NCBI GenBank assembly: GCA_963921935.1
Contig: OY998175.1
Span: 152,201,309 to 152,265,308, forward strand
From: Galeruca laticollis
Taxonomy: Eukaryota > Arthropoda > Insecta > Coleoptera > Chrysomelidae
Direction: 5' to 3'
Length of the DNA: 64,000 nucleotides
The notes below the pieces were generated by a model, which saw only the letters and a program-made list of their open reading frames with translations, had not been told where the DNA came from and did no database searches. Numbering within the stretch: position 1 is the first letter of the stretch; the number at the start of each line of letters is the position of its first letter. Position numbers and translations under genes: made by a program. Shown in pieces: positions 1 through 7,404 of this stretch.

Positions 1-478
1 GAGTAAGTCATTTAAATTATTTGATACACTGTTTGACAGTAGTAGACGAGCCTCTACGGAGGCATAATCAAAAAAAAGGTTTGAAAATGGTTTAAATAAA
101 ACAGACCGAAACGTAACCACTATAAGCAAGTGATTTTATTTCTGACCGAAACCCATGAAAATATAAGAAAAGAAAATAATTACAAATAACTTTGGAAACT
201 TTAATAGTACAAATAGATTCTATTAACACAACGTATAATAAAGATTTTACTACAAAAAAGTCGTTAAAATATGTTTGTAAACTGAATTTATAACTTCCTA
301 TTTGCTGATCATGCATCTAGGTCAGCTATCATCTTCCTTCTCGCTTATGGTTACATTTCTATATTTACTACTGCTGTCTTATTTTATATTACATAAAATT
401 GACATACGTCTGTTATATTGTATCTATAACTATCATAAAACAAAATATATTGTTACAGGATGTTCTCATCCTCTAACA
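1..478 (-). repeat. Probable 3' LTR of a Copia element (outer end not located)
   Basis: Read on the minus strand, the sequence switches at 478 from a G-rich tract (GGGGGTG, a plausible polypurine tract) to TGTTAGAGGATGAGAAC, which starts TG as an LTR should. It lies directly downstream of a Copia RNase H region. The far end, expected to finish in CA on this strand, was not found and may lie outside the window. No gene is supported in this stretch; open frames here look like chance. Confidence 0.4.
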
Positions 479-1430
479 CCCCCACTAGAACATCATCTTA
501 AATAAAAACTAGTCCCATTTTCTCTGAACAAAATTTGTGTTTCCTGGGAAATAATGGTTTCGTCAAAATGTCTACCACCATATTTTCAGTACTGAGATGT
601 TCGATGTGAATTTCTTGACGTTTTACATTTTTCTCGTGCATAATGATAACGAACGTCTATATGTTTTGTACGGAAATGATAACCTGTTGTTTCTGCCCGG
701 TTGATAGCACTTCTATTGTCGCACATTATCTATATGGAGTCCTTTTCATTGAGAAATATTTCTTTCACAAATTGATTTAACCACATGGTTTCTTGGGTGG
801 CTGAAGAAAGTGCCTGGTACTTCGCCTCTGTCGTAGAAAGTGCTACAGTTTGTTGAAGCTTCGACGACCAACTAATCGCACCATTTTGAAGTTGGAATAC
901 AAAACATGTACATGAACGTCTTTCATCAAAATCATTCGCCCAGTCAGCATTGCAATAGCCCAATAATTTAGAGTCTCCTCTTCTAACTTCTAATTTAGTA
1001 TCCATGGTGCCCTTCAGATAGATATCGCATTATTCTCTTCACTGCACTCCAGTTCACTTTACCTGGATTCATGTTAAACTTACTAACTGTATTAACAGAA
1101 TAAGCGATATCTGGTCGAGACCCTTGGGCGATATACAACAGACTACCCACGGCCTGCTGATATGGAATATTTTCCATAGAATCTACATCTTCTGCAGTCT
1201 TAGGAGATATGTCTTTGGTAAGCTTTTGACCAGCATCTTAAAGCGTACTTACAACGTTAAAATCAACCATATTGTATTTTGTTAAAAGTTCCTGGATATG
1301 TTTCTTTTGACTAAAAAAATTTTTCCTGTTTGTCGGTTTCTCGAAATTTCCAATCCCACGCAATTTCTGGCTTCTTCTAGATCTTTCATCCTGAAACGAT
1401 GACTGAGCTCTTTTTTTAAATTATTTGTCA
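479..1430 (-). pseudogene. Copia pol, 3' part (end of RT plus RNase H), broken
   Basis: The minus strand encodes the C-terminal part of a Ty1/copia polyprotein. From 1430 downward come a KKELSHRF-type segment after the RT active site, then YQQAVGSLLYIAQGSRPDIAY (RT thumb, roughly 1170-1080), then the RNase H stretch with NADWAND and STTEAKYQAL (about 960-800), and the terminal GYHFRTKHIDVRYH region near 690-620. There are frameshifts near 1010 and stops elsewhere, so it is dead. The start of this piece abuts the Maverick insertion. The missing upstream RT half lies at 15154-15800 on the other side of that element, and the frame continues across the junction when one copy of the 6-bp target duplication is counted. 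Confidence 0.85.
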
Positions 1431-1436
1431 TTCCCC
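1431..1436. repeat. Target-site duplication, left copy (TTCCCC)
   Basis: TTCCCC directly precedes the AGTAGATAG terminus of the Maverick element and is repeated immediately after its other end. A 6-bp duplication is the family's usual size. Confidence 0.9.
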
Positions 1437-1866
1437 AGTAGATAGTGGGTCACTAGACGCACGTTTTAGGAGGGGGTCGTGACGTCACCGGAAGCTCGAT
1501 TGGCGGTAACCTAAGATAGCAAACCCCACGTACCGGAAGGCAGCCATCTTGGATTTCACGCACCGTATGTGACGTATGGGCCGTCCGTCAAATGTGTCAT
1601 CTGTCAACCCCGTCACGTGTGCCAACTGTCAAATGTGTCGTATGCCCCATACGTGCGTTCTGTTGTATGTGTCATCTGTCAAATGTATCGTATGCCCCAT
1701 CTGTTCTATGTGCCGTACGTGCGTTCTGTTGTATGTGTCATCTGTCAAATGTATCGTATGCCCCATCAGTTCTATGTCGCCATGTATATAGTGTGACGTA
1801 TGCCCCATCTGTTCTGTGATGAACTCCACTGATTTTTCTATGTTGCCATGTATATAGTGTGACGTA
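1437..1866 (+). repeat. Left terminal inverted repeat of the Maverick (about 430 bp)
   Basis: Matches the reverse complement of 14389-15147 with few substitutions. The outer 120 bp are unique sequence. The inner part is built of degenerate ~20-bp blocks of the type GTCATCTGTCAAATGT and CGTATGCCCCATCTGTTCTATG. Compared with the right arm it lacks 328 bp; the gap lies exactly between two 14-bp direct repeats (reverse complement of AAATCCAAGATGGC). The several open frames across this repeat in different phases come from its periodicity and are not genes. Confidence 0.92.
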
Positions 1867-2344
1867 AGCAGTGTTTTCGTATATCATCATATCCTCCACG
1901 TATTTTGTATATAGTGTGTGACGTAAGCAGTGTTTTCGTACAATTTATTAAATATTTCGCTAGCGACGATAGGATTCGAACCATCGATCACACATTCTCA
2001 TGCGTTAATAGTCTTTTAGCATGCTAGCAAGACCACCAAGTTATAATCATATCAATGCATATTGTGAAGGCGAATTTAGAATTTATCGAAATATTACATT
2101 TATTTTTAATTCAGATTGTATCACAACAACAACAAATATTCAACTGTTAGACGTTATCTACATTGTTATTGTATTTCGAATAGCTATGTAAACACCATAA
2201 GGGGTAGTAGCAAATAAATATCGATTTGTGTTAGTAAACGGCATTTTAAACAGTAATTATCATTACTGGTTGAGTATATACAGGATGTCTTAATAAAAAT
2301 GCAAGTCATTCCATAAACAATTTATTATTATTTAGATACATTAT
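1867..2344. other. Non-coding stretch inside the left TIR
   Basis: AT-rich, with no convincing open frame. It begins with two copies of a GTGTGACGTAAGCAGTGTTTTCGTA motif (about 1857-1880 and 1915-1940) that continue the TIR-type repeats, then a tRNA-like sequence on the minus strand (next entry), then about 300 bp with nothing recognised up to the stop codon of the first leftward gene. Confidence 0.5.
1960..2042 (-). other. tRNA-like sequence with Pol III B box (decayed or tRNA-derived)
   Basis: On the minus strand there is a perfect GGTTCGAATCC B box (1972-1982) preceded about 45-60 nt upstream by TTGGTGGTCTTGCTAGC, which resembles an A box/D arm of the Leu/Ser type. The block GCTAGCGACGATAGGATTCGAACC reads like the 3' side of a tRNA gene. 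However, I cannot draw a clean 7-bp acceptor stem or a 7-nt anticodon loop: the best anticodon stem (CATGC/GCATG) leaves a 15-nt loop. I call it tRNA-like rather than a tRNA gene. Confidence 0.35.
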
Positions 2345-2836
2345 TTACAATGGTAATACAGTATTTAAAAACCAGTGACGTAAAGGTTCTAAATTTCTTT
2401 GGGCACATGAGTATAGCCCAGTGGTGTGGCAAGGATTTGGATCACGTTCAAAGTTTCCTGTCGCACAAGGTGTACCATCGAACTTGCAAACATCAATAAT
2501 ATGGGGAAATACACTAAAAATGTGGCATTTCTTCAATAGAAATTCTGCTTTCTGATGTCCCCGTACGTATATAAAGTCTGCAGCATACAGTAGCTTAGTT
2601 GCCAATATATCATCCAATTTAGAGTACTCAATGTCACCTGAAGAATATCGAATACCATGCACATTCTTCTCCAAGTATGATACAGTTTTCTTATCCTGAT
2701 TGCTTAACGTAGAAATTGATTGGCTAGGTAAAAATATGTAGTGACTCTGCTTAAAACCAACCTCGAAGCAGAGTTCTTTTACAACAAAGACTCCGTCTAT
2801 AACGAAACCCTGAATGTCTACTAGCGCAACTCTCAT
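2345..2836 (-). CDS. RNase H-fold, exonuclease-like protein of the Maverick (163 aa), function uncertain
   Basis: The protein begins MRVALVDIQGF, a short hydrophobic strand ending in Asp, followed by a KEL segment, a central HYIF strand, NVHGIRYSSGDIEYS (about residues 80-95), then an FIYVRGHQK segment and VIDVCKFDG. A strand-Asp, then KxL-Glu, then a YVKG-like and a later hydrophobic-Asp pattern resembles DEDD/RNase H-fold nucleases and matches a type of small protein I associate with insect transposons. This is fold-level inference, not proven activity; the Asp-x-Glu of a classical DEDD motif I is absent. The C-terminus is Cys/His-containing (CHTTGLYSCAQRN). An in-frame ATG at 2875 is an alternative start. 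It is the last gene of the leftward block and starts just after the capsid gene stop. Confidence 0.6.
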   Translation of the reverse strand: MRVALVDIQGFVIDGVFVVKELCFEVGFKQSHYIFLPSQSISTLSNQDKKTVSYLEKNVHGIRYSSGDIEYSKLDDILATKLLYAADFIYVRGHQKAEFLLKKCHIFSVFPHIIDVCKFDGTPCATGNFERDPNPCHTTGLYSCAQRNLEPLRHWFLNTVLPL

Positions 2837-2880
2837 GATGAAGGCTGCTCGAATACTGACGTACAACTGTGACATACATC

Positions 2881-4143
2881 TCAATTTAGGGTCTTAACTA
2901 TTTCTGTGAGGGGAAAATACTCCATTACGCAGTCATGTATTATAACACAATATACTTTGGTGTTTTCGGGGAAACCAATGTTTGCTTCAATATCGAGTTT
3001 TACATCGACTGTGGACGATTTCATACTTTCTTCCTGTTTCGAGCAATCAATAACAAATAATGTATGTTTCTTGAAAGAAGAATAATCCAACAGAGGGCGC
3101 TTCTGTGTTTAATTCATATAGCTAGGATAAAATTCGGTATAGTTGAAATAGGCTTCATTGTAGTCATTTTTAGTAAAATCCAACTGCATTCTTTCATTAG
3201 GCCAATATTCACCATTTAACGATAGTCGGATACTTTGAATGTCGGCGTTGTCGAATAGGGTGGGATCGGTTTTGTTGTTGTCACGTTTGTTGGTTTGAAA
3301 GAAAACAATAACGTAACGAGGTCTTTCGACTGAAGTTGTAGTTTTTACAGCCCAAACTTCACGTCTAGCATTTCTGGTAATTGCAGGCAGCTCGTGTATC
3401 TCCCACTTTCTAAATGGAATAACTATAGGATGATCCTTTTGAATGGCCTTCATGAGTTCCAACTTAATATCATCATTAGGATAAATGTGTTTGATTTTTA
3501 ATTCAATGTTGGCAATGTTGATGTTAACGGTTGTAGTGGAAACTGTACCAGAAACGTTTTTCTCCGTGATTAGCACACAATCGTTATCGTTTCGAGCTCG
3601 AACCAAACGTATTGTTTGTCGTCCACACGTAATCATAGGATAGTCGTTGAAAATGTTGAAAATGTGCTTAAGAGGAATTTGAAGGTTAAATGATTTATCG
3701 AGGGAATTTAGGATGGGGTCTTTGGGATAATTCCATCCTGCTATAGCCATATGATTGGAATCTTCTTGATTGTAGCATGTCATGGCACGTACAGCGCTAA
3801 CGATTCTAGGATCTCGAACAGTTTCCATCTCTCTCGCACTTTCGCTATATGTACATGAATCGAAAAGGAAAGCACCAACATTATTTGCCAGCTTCACATC
3901 ACCTCCTCCTTGCACATTGAGTGATCCTTTAATACACAACAAAGTTTCATTCATTGCAAAAAACGAATCAACTTGATTGATGCTGAATTCCACAATGTCA
4001 CTGCAACTGAATGATTTGATGAATGGGGCATATGTTCTGTACTCGGCTTTGCGAATCGATTCATCGAAACTAGGCTTACGATAAATATCAAACATCGGAG
4101 GCACATTCTCCATACGAGTACGTTTTACATACTTAGTTGTCAT
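2881..4143 (-). pseudogene. Major capsid protein-like gene with one in-frame stop
   Basis: A reading frame of about 420 codons interrupted only by a TAA at 3109-3111. The frame stays open and homologous-looking on both sides, with no frameshift. The first 344 codons include FSCSDIVEFSINQ and NETLLCIKGSLN strands typical of the start of Maverick virion proteins, and a strand-rich body ending in a WPNERMQLDF segment. The 69 codons after the stop (LFVIDCSKQ, then YCVIIHDCV) look like the natural C-terminal strand pair of the same protein. Length, beta-rich character and neighbours suggest the double-jelly-roll capsid subunit, but I infer the fold. The start ATG (4143) overlaps the TGA of the 56-codon gene upstream as ATGA. 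Either the copy is inactivated or the stop is a recent point mutation. Confidence 0.7.
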
Positions 4144-4310
4144 TGTTGTTGTTGTTCTCGCTGTTTTTCTTTCAACAAAAGGTCTAAAGATTGCAAAAAC
4201 AATTTGTTGGCAAATGTAAGTCGCTGTCGATGTTGCTTTGAAGAATGCTGCGTAACTAATGACGTTGAATGTGCAGCGGAACGTCTTTTATGATTAATTA
4301 TCAATCCCAT
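4140..4310 (-). CDS. Small basic, glutamine-rich protein (56 aa) hidden between the capsid genes
   Basis: A 56-codon frame exactly fills the gap between two capsid-type genes. Its ATG (4310-4308) lies 10 nt inside the end of the upstream minor capsid-like gene. Its TGA (4142-4140) overlaps the ATG of the major capsid-like gene as ATGA. The product starts MGLIINHKRR, is rich in His, Arg, Lys and Gln, has a short hydrophobic stretch (LTFANKLFLQSLDLLL) and ends in four glutamines. The overlaps on both sides follow the same style as other junctions in this block, which is why I believe it is a gene despite its size. Function unknown; a small virion or DNA-binding protein is possible. Confidence 0.5.
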   Translation of the reverse strand: MGLIINHKRRSAAHSTSLVTQHSSKQHRQRLTFANKLFLQSLDLLLKEKQREQQQQ

Positions 4311-5023
4311 CTGTTGCTTCTCGCTCTAAGTTCCAACACCAAAGTACTCCTTTCACCACGAAAGTTTATAGGATGACCGTCTTGATCCACAGCCAATACT
4401 GTAATGTTGGTTATTTCGCGTTGTGGTATAACGGGTAAATAGAGTAAATTATGTGGAGTTTCGTCAATGGCGTACCCAGGATCCACTTTTATGATAAATT
4501 CGTAAATAGTATGAGCAGGTCTGTCAGCGTCGAAGGCCCCCGTGGTAATGTTACATTCGAAGCGTATGCTGGATACTTTTATAATTTTAACGGGTAGATC
4601 TGAAGAGTGCCACTGTTTGGGTTCGAGCATATCTGCGGAAAATCCTAATATCTCCCCTAGACTGTTGTGTTGTGCAAACGAAATTCTATATTTACTGAAA
4701 ATCATGCATTGTAACGTATTATTGTTGGGTTTTAGTGTGAATATAGTTTCCGGTCTGAGTGAATTGTTGCCACCCAACTTGTCGAGTATATACGCTTCAA
4801 TATCGGCGAGTTCGTAACATCCTGTAGGTAAATCGAAACTTTGTAGCACGTTGTTGTCGTCATAGTAGTAAAACTTGCAATTTTCAATGTTTGGTATGCT
4901 ATGGTATGAGTGAAATGAACGCAGCGCTATTTCATAGTCTTTCTCCGGATGGAGCACAATAGGTGTAGGTGGTTGGAAGGTAAATACGTGATTTGTACTG
5001 TTCACTCTCAACAGCTGTGACAT
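4301..5023 (-). CDS. Minor capsid (penton-like) protein of the Maverick (240 aa)
   Basis: A complete 240-aa frame starting ATG at 5023. The N-terminus has alternating strands (VFTFQPPTPIVL, DYEIALRSFHSYHSIPNI) and a turn with FYYYDDNN. The body keeps the beta-strand pattern of a single jelly roll (ILGFSADMLEP, SIRFECNITTGAF, HTIYEFIIKVDPGY). This N-terminal style, size and position next to the larger capsid gene match the penton-base-like minor capsid protein of Maverick/Polinton elements, expected at virion vertices. The assignment rests on pattern and context. No breaks are seen. It is transcribed leftward with the protease and core genes, about 96 bp from the 103-aa gene. Confidence 0.65.
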   Translation of the reverse strand: MSQLLRVNSTNHVFTFQPPTPIVLHPEKDYEIALRSFHSYHSIPNIENCKFYYYDDNNVLQSFDLPTGCYELADIEAYILDKLGGNNSLRPETIFTLKPNNNTLQCMIFSKYRISFAQHNSLGEILGFSADMLEPKQWHSSDLPVKIIKVSSIRFECNITTGAFDADRPAHTIYEFIIKVDPGYAIDETPHNLLYLPVIPQREITNITVLAVDQDGHPINFRGERSTLVLELRARSNRWD

Positions 5024-5119
5024 GATGACTGATGTGAGTCAACGTATGAATGCTGTTTAAATAATACACACACACACACAGAATACTTTACAAGATTTAT
5101 TTGACATACAAAATACATT

Positions 5120-5431
5120 TCAAGAGTTATTTAATGCACGTTGACATAGAAAACAAGATGCTTGAGAACTGGCAGGACCATCCCAATGTGTTGTCCAATC
5201 GGGGCGGTTGTAGTGAACGAAGCATGGTAGACGAATTTGTAGCTCAAAATTTGCTTTGTAATCATTGGGAAGTTTATGCCATATATCTAGCAATTCAGAC
5301 GGACTAACACGCTCTATCAGATATCGAATGGGAACGTGTTTCAGTTCTTCAGCAGTAAAACTTCTCAGAGGTTTTTGGTGTTGCATTAATAACGTTAATA
5401 ATAATGTAATGCCTTTCTCATCATCCCCCAT
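5120..5431 (-). CDS. Small Maverick protein of unknown function (103 aa)
   Basis: Starts ATG at 5431, overlapping the last 11 nt of the protease gene, which argues for a genuine operon-style gene. The N-terminal half is helical (ITLLLTLLMQHQKPLRSFTAEEL). The C-terminal part has IWHKLPND, then LPCFVHYNRPDW, HWDGPASSQ and a closing CFLCQ that could pair with an upstream Cys/His to bind zinc. I recognise the layout as one that recurs beside Maverick proteases but do not know its function. Just downstream (about 5065-5085) is an ACAC dinucleotide run. Confidence 0.5.
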   Translation of the reverse strand: MGDDEKGITLLLTLLMQHQKPLRSFTAEELKHVPIRYLIERVSPSELLDIWHKLPNDYKANFELQIRLPCFVHYNRPDWTTHWDGPASSQASCFLCQRALNNS

Positions 5432-5804
5432 TGTTCGATGATTGTTGAAGTAGAAATTTCAAACACAAATGTCCACAATTGAACTGATTGTAGTTTTGTA
5501 ACTGATTGTTGTTATAAAAAATTTCAACTTTCCTTCCTCCCAGATACTTTACAAGTTCTTTGGGTGGCTTCAAATTACCAAATGAATCGAAATAATCAAT
5601 GACATTATTTTTCTTTATATATGCTACCCAATGTGTTCCACTGCTTTTGGACGAGTCCAAGTTAACCACTGCACACTCTTGTTGTCGAGGACCGGATTTA
5701 GGTAGAGTGTCTCGCATGAAAACGCCTCGAAAATGTTTAATATTATATAATTTTGCATAATGTGCAATATCGGTGTCGTACCGTGGACGATTCGGTAGCT
5801 TCAT
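5421..5804 (-). CDS. Adenain-like cysteine protease (127 aa), virion maturation
   Basis: The catalytic triad of a C5/Ulp1-fold cysteine protease is readable in order: His58 in SGTHWVAYIKK, Asp73 in DYFDSFG, and Cys110 in FNCGHLC, with Gln103 seven residues before the Cys in the oxyanion position. The size (127 aa) is short for the family, lacking some N-terminal sequence, but all key residues are present. Proteases of this kind process capsid and core precursors in adenoviruses and Maverick-type elements. The ATG (5804) overlaps the core gene's TGA as ATGA, and the stop overlaps the next small gene. Likely expressed with the structural genes. Confidence 0.88.
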   Translation of the reverse strand: MKLPNRPRYDTDIAHYAKLYNIKHFRGVFMRDTLPKSGPRQQECAVVNLDSSKSSGTHWVAYIKKNNVIDYFDSFGNLKPPKELVKYLGGRKVEIFYNNNQLQNYNQFNCGHLCLKFLLQQSSNNGG

Positions 5805-6615
5805 CGCGAGTTTTTTGGCTTTTTCAAATACAATCGAAATCCTCGACCTCCAGCATACTTTTTCAGATATAGGCCATTTCCAACATGTTCCATAGCCTTA
5901 TTATGACGTATGTCTTCTTCCAATTTCTTTCGAGCATTATTAGCATCAATAACAGTCTTTGCAACTCCTGCAGCTCCACCCGATAACGCTCCAAGAGCTG
6001 AAAGTCCAGCAAATAAAGGTATAAGAGGAAGAAAACCTCCAGATTTAGGTAGAGGTATTACGCGAGGTACGTTAACTTGCTTCGATCCACCAAATTCGTG
6101 AATAAGTGCTTTAGCTGCTCTTAGGGCGTACATAGCAGTCTGTTTTAGAGATGATCCTTTTTTCATGGATTTCCCCACTTTCGCAACAAAATTTCGATGG
6201 AAGGAACGTCGTTTGTTTGATCCCATCCCCAACTTTCGTTTAACCTTCATGCCGCCTGTAACAAGTAATGCAGCACTCTTTTCTCCCAGAGTAGCGTCTT
6301 TTGCTTTGACTCGATCCCAAGCTTTATCTTCCAACACTTTGTCGGCTTTGTGACGTTATTCAAGAGACTTGTTTTGCGAATATGCAATATCGTGCTGTTT
6401 ACAAGCGTTGTCTAAAGGATTAATACCAACGTCACCACGTGCCAGACGTTTTTGTAACTTTGTTCCTGCTGTAAATGGAGAGAGAGTATAAGTATTTAAC
6501 AGTTATAGTCACGTGATCACTTACGTCCACAATAATTGTAGGCGGGTAAATGAAGTTCAATTGGTAATTTATTGATTAGAGAATTTAAAAGACCTTCTCC
6601 CTCAAACACCAACAT
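5801..6615 (-). pseudogene. Spliced PLA2 domain plus hydrophobic core-type protein, one in-frame stop
   Basis: Exon 1 runs 6615-6525 (ATG at 6615) and exon 2 starts at 6468. A 56-bp GT-AG intron splits a codon inside a calcium-loop motif of the Y-x-C-G-x-G type. Exon 2 then shows the PLA2 catalytic His-Asp signature (Asp50, Cys53, His56-Asp57, Tyr60 in DNACKQHDIAY), as in parvovirus-type capsid PLA2 domains. A TAA at 6356-6358 interrupts the frame, which continues in phase for 184 codons to 5801. That second part is basic (KVKRKLGMGSNKRRSFHR), then has a Gly/Ala/Leu-rich hydrophobic segment (SGGFLPLIPLFAGLSAL) like adenovirus pX-type or membrane-active core proteins. PLA2 in related viruses helps breach endosomes; here that role is inferred. 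The stop either inactivates the gene or separates two products. Confidence 0.75.
6469..6524 (-). other. 56-bp spliceosomal intron in the PLA2/core gene
   Basis: The donor reads GTAAGT, the acceptor is preceded by a pyrimidine tract (CTCTCTCTCCATTTACAG), and the intron has in-frame stops. Joining the exons restores the phase of the PLA2 motif, so the intron is well supported. Its small size is normal for insects and shows the element is expressed in the nucleus. Confidence 0.85.
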
Positions 6616-6685
6616 TAAGACTGATCTGAGACGATGTGATGATAGCCATATATATTGAAAACACTTTAATTGCACTCACCACAAA
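6616..6685. promoter_or_regulatory. Shared bidirectional intergenic promoter region
   Basis: Only 70 bp separate the leftward PLA2/core start (6615) from the rightward ATPase start (6686). The gap holds a CATATATATT TATA-like block (6647-6656) and must contain the 5' ends of both divergent blocks. Assigned by position and the TATA-like sequence only. Confidence 0.45.
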
Positions 6686-7372
6686 ATGAGGATCGTTCAA
6701 CAAGAACAGACGCTACCCATTGAAAATCTAGACTTTACATCTAAACCAAGTGTTGGTAAACATGGAAAACTACTACCAAATTCATTTCGGGCCATCATCT
6801 GCGGTCCTAGTGGGTGTGGTAAAACAAACGTCATGTTATCACTTTTATTCAATCCAAATGGCGCTAAATTCAAAAATGTTTACGTCTATTCCAAGTCATT
6901 GTTTCAGCCGAAATATCAATTGCTGCAGGAAGTACTAGGAGAAGTTAAAGGTGTCGGTTACTTTCCATTTAAAGACAATGAGGAAATTGTTAGTCCAAAC
7001 GAAGCGAGATCCAACTCGATATTCATATTCGATGATGTCGCCTGCGATGGTCAACAGAAAATTCGGGAATATTATTCAATGTGTAGGCACAGAGACATTG
7101 ATGCGGCCTACCTATGTCAAACATACTCAAAAATACCGAAACAACTCATACGAGACAATTGTAATATGATTGTGTTATTCAAGCAGGATGAAATTAACCT
7201 AAAACATATATTTGATGAGCACGTGTCACCAGATATGTCATTTGAAGAATTTAAAAAGATTTGCTCTGAATGTTGGTCGTCCGACAACTATGGAACATTG
7301 GTAATTGTAAAGGATTTTTCTTTAAATAGCGGCAGGTATCGTAAAGGCTTCGATAAATACATAAATGTGTAA
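6686..7372 (+). CDS. A32/FtsK-type DNA packaging ATPase (228 aa)
   Basis: A complete frame with Walker A GPSGCGKTN at residues 40-48 and Walker B SIFIFDDVA at 111-119. They are followed by a sensor-type segment (MCRHRDIDAAYLCQTYSKIPK, residues about 134-155) that resembles the sensor region of poxvirus A32-like and Maverick packaging ATPases. The length is typical for the family. The role is to pump the genome into preformed capsids at the cost of ATP. It is the first gene of the rightward block, 32 bp before the next start. No break is seen. Confidence 0.9.
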   Translation: MRIVQQEQTLPIENLDFTSKPSVGKHGKLLPNSFRAIICGPSGCGKTNVMLSLLFNPNGAKFKNVYVYSKSLFQPKYQLLQEVLGEVKGVGYFPFKDNEEIVSPNEARSNSIFIFDDVACDGQQKIREYYSMCRHRDIDAAYLCQTYSKIPKQLIRDNCNMIVLFKQDEINLKHIFDEHVSPDMSFEEFKKICSECWSSDNYGTLVIVKDFSLNSGRYRKGFDKYINV

Positions 7373-7404
7373 GCCAAGCATACATGCTACTAGTCTACAT
7401 CATC

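Noticed and set aside
1569..1829. Overlapping open frames in several phases in the left TIR
   Set aside because: They arise from the ~20-bp periodic repeat with few stops. The same frames recur, inverted, in the right TIR (14437-14823); Cys/Val/Met-rich periodic translations have no domain features.
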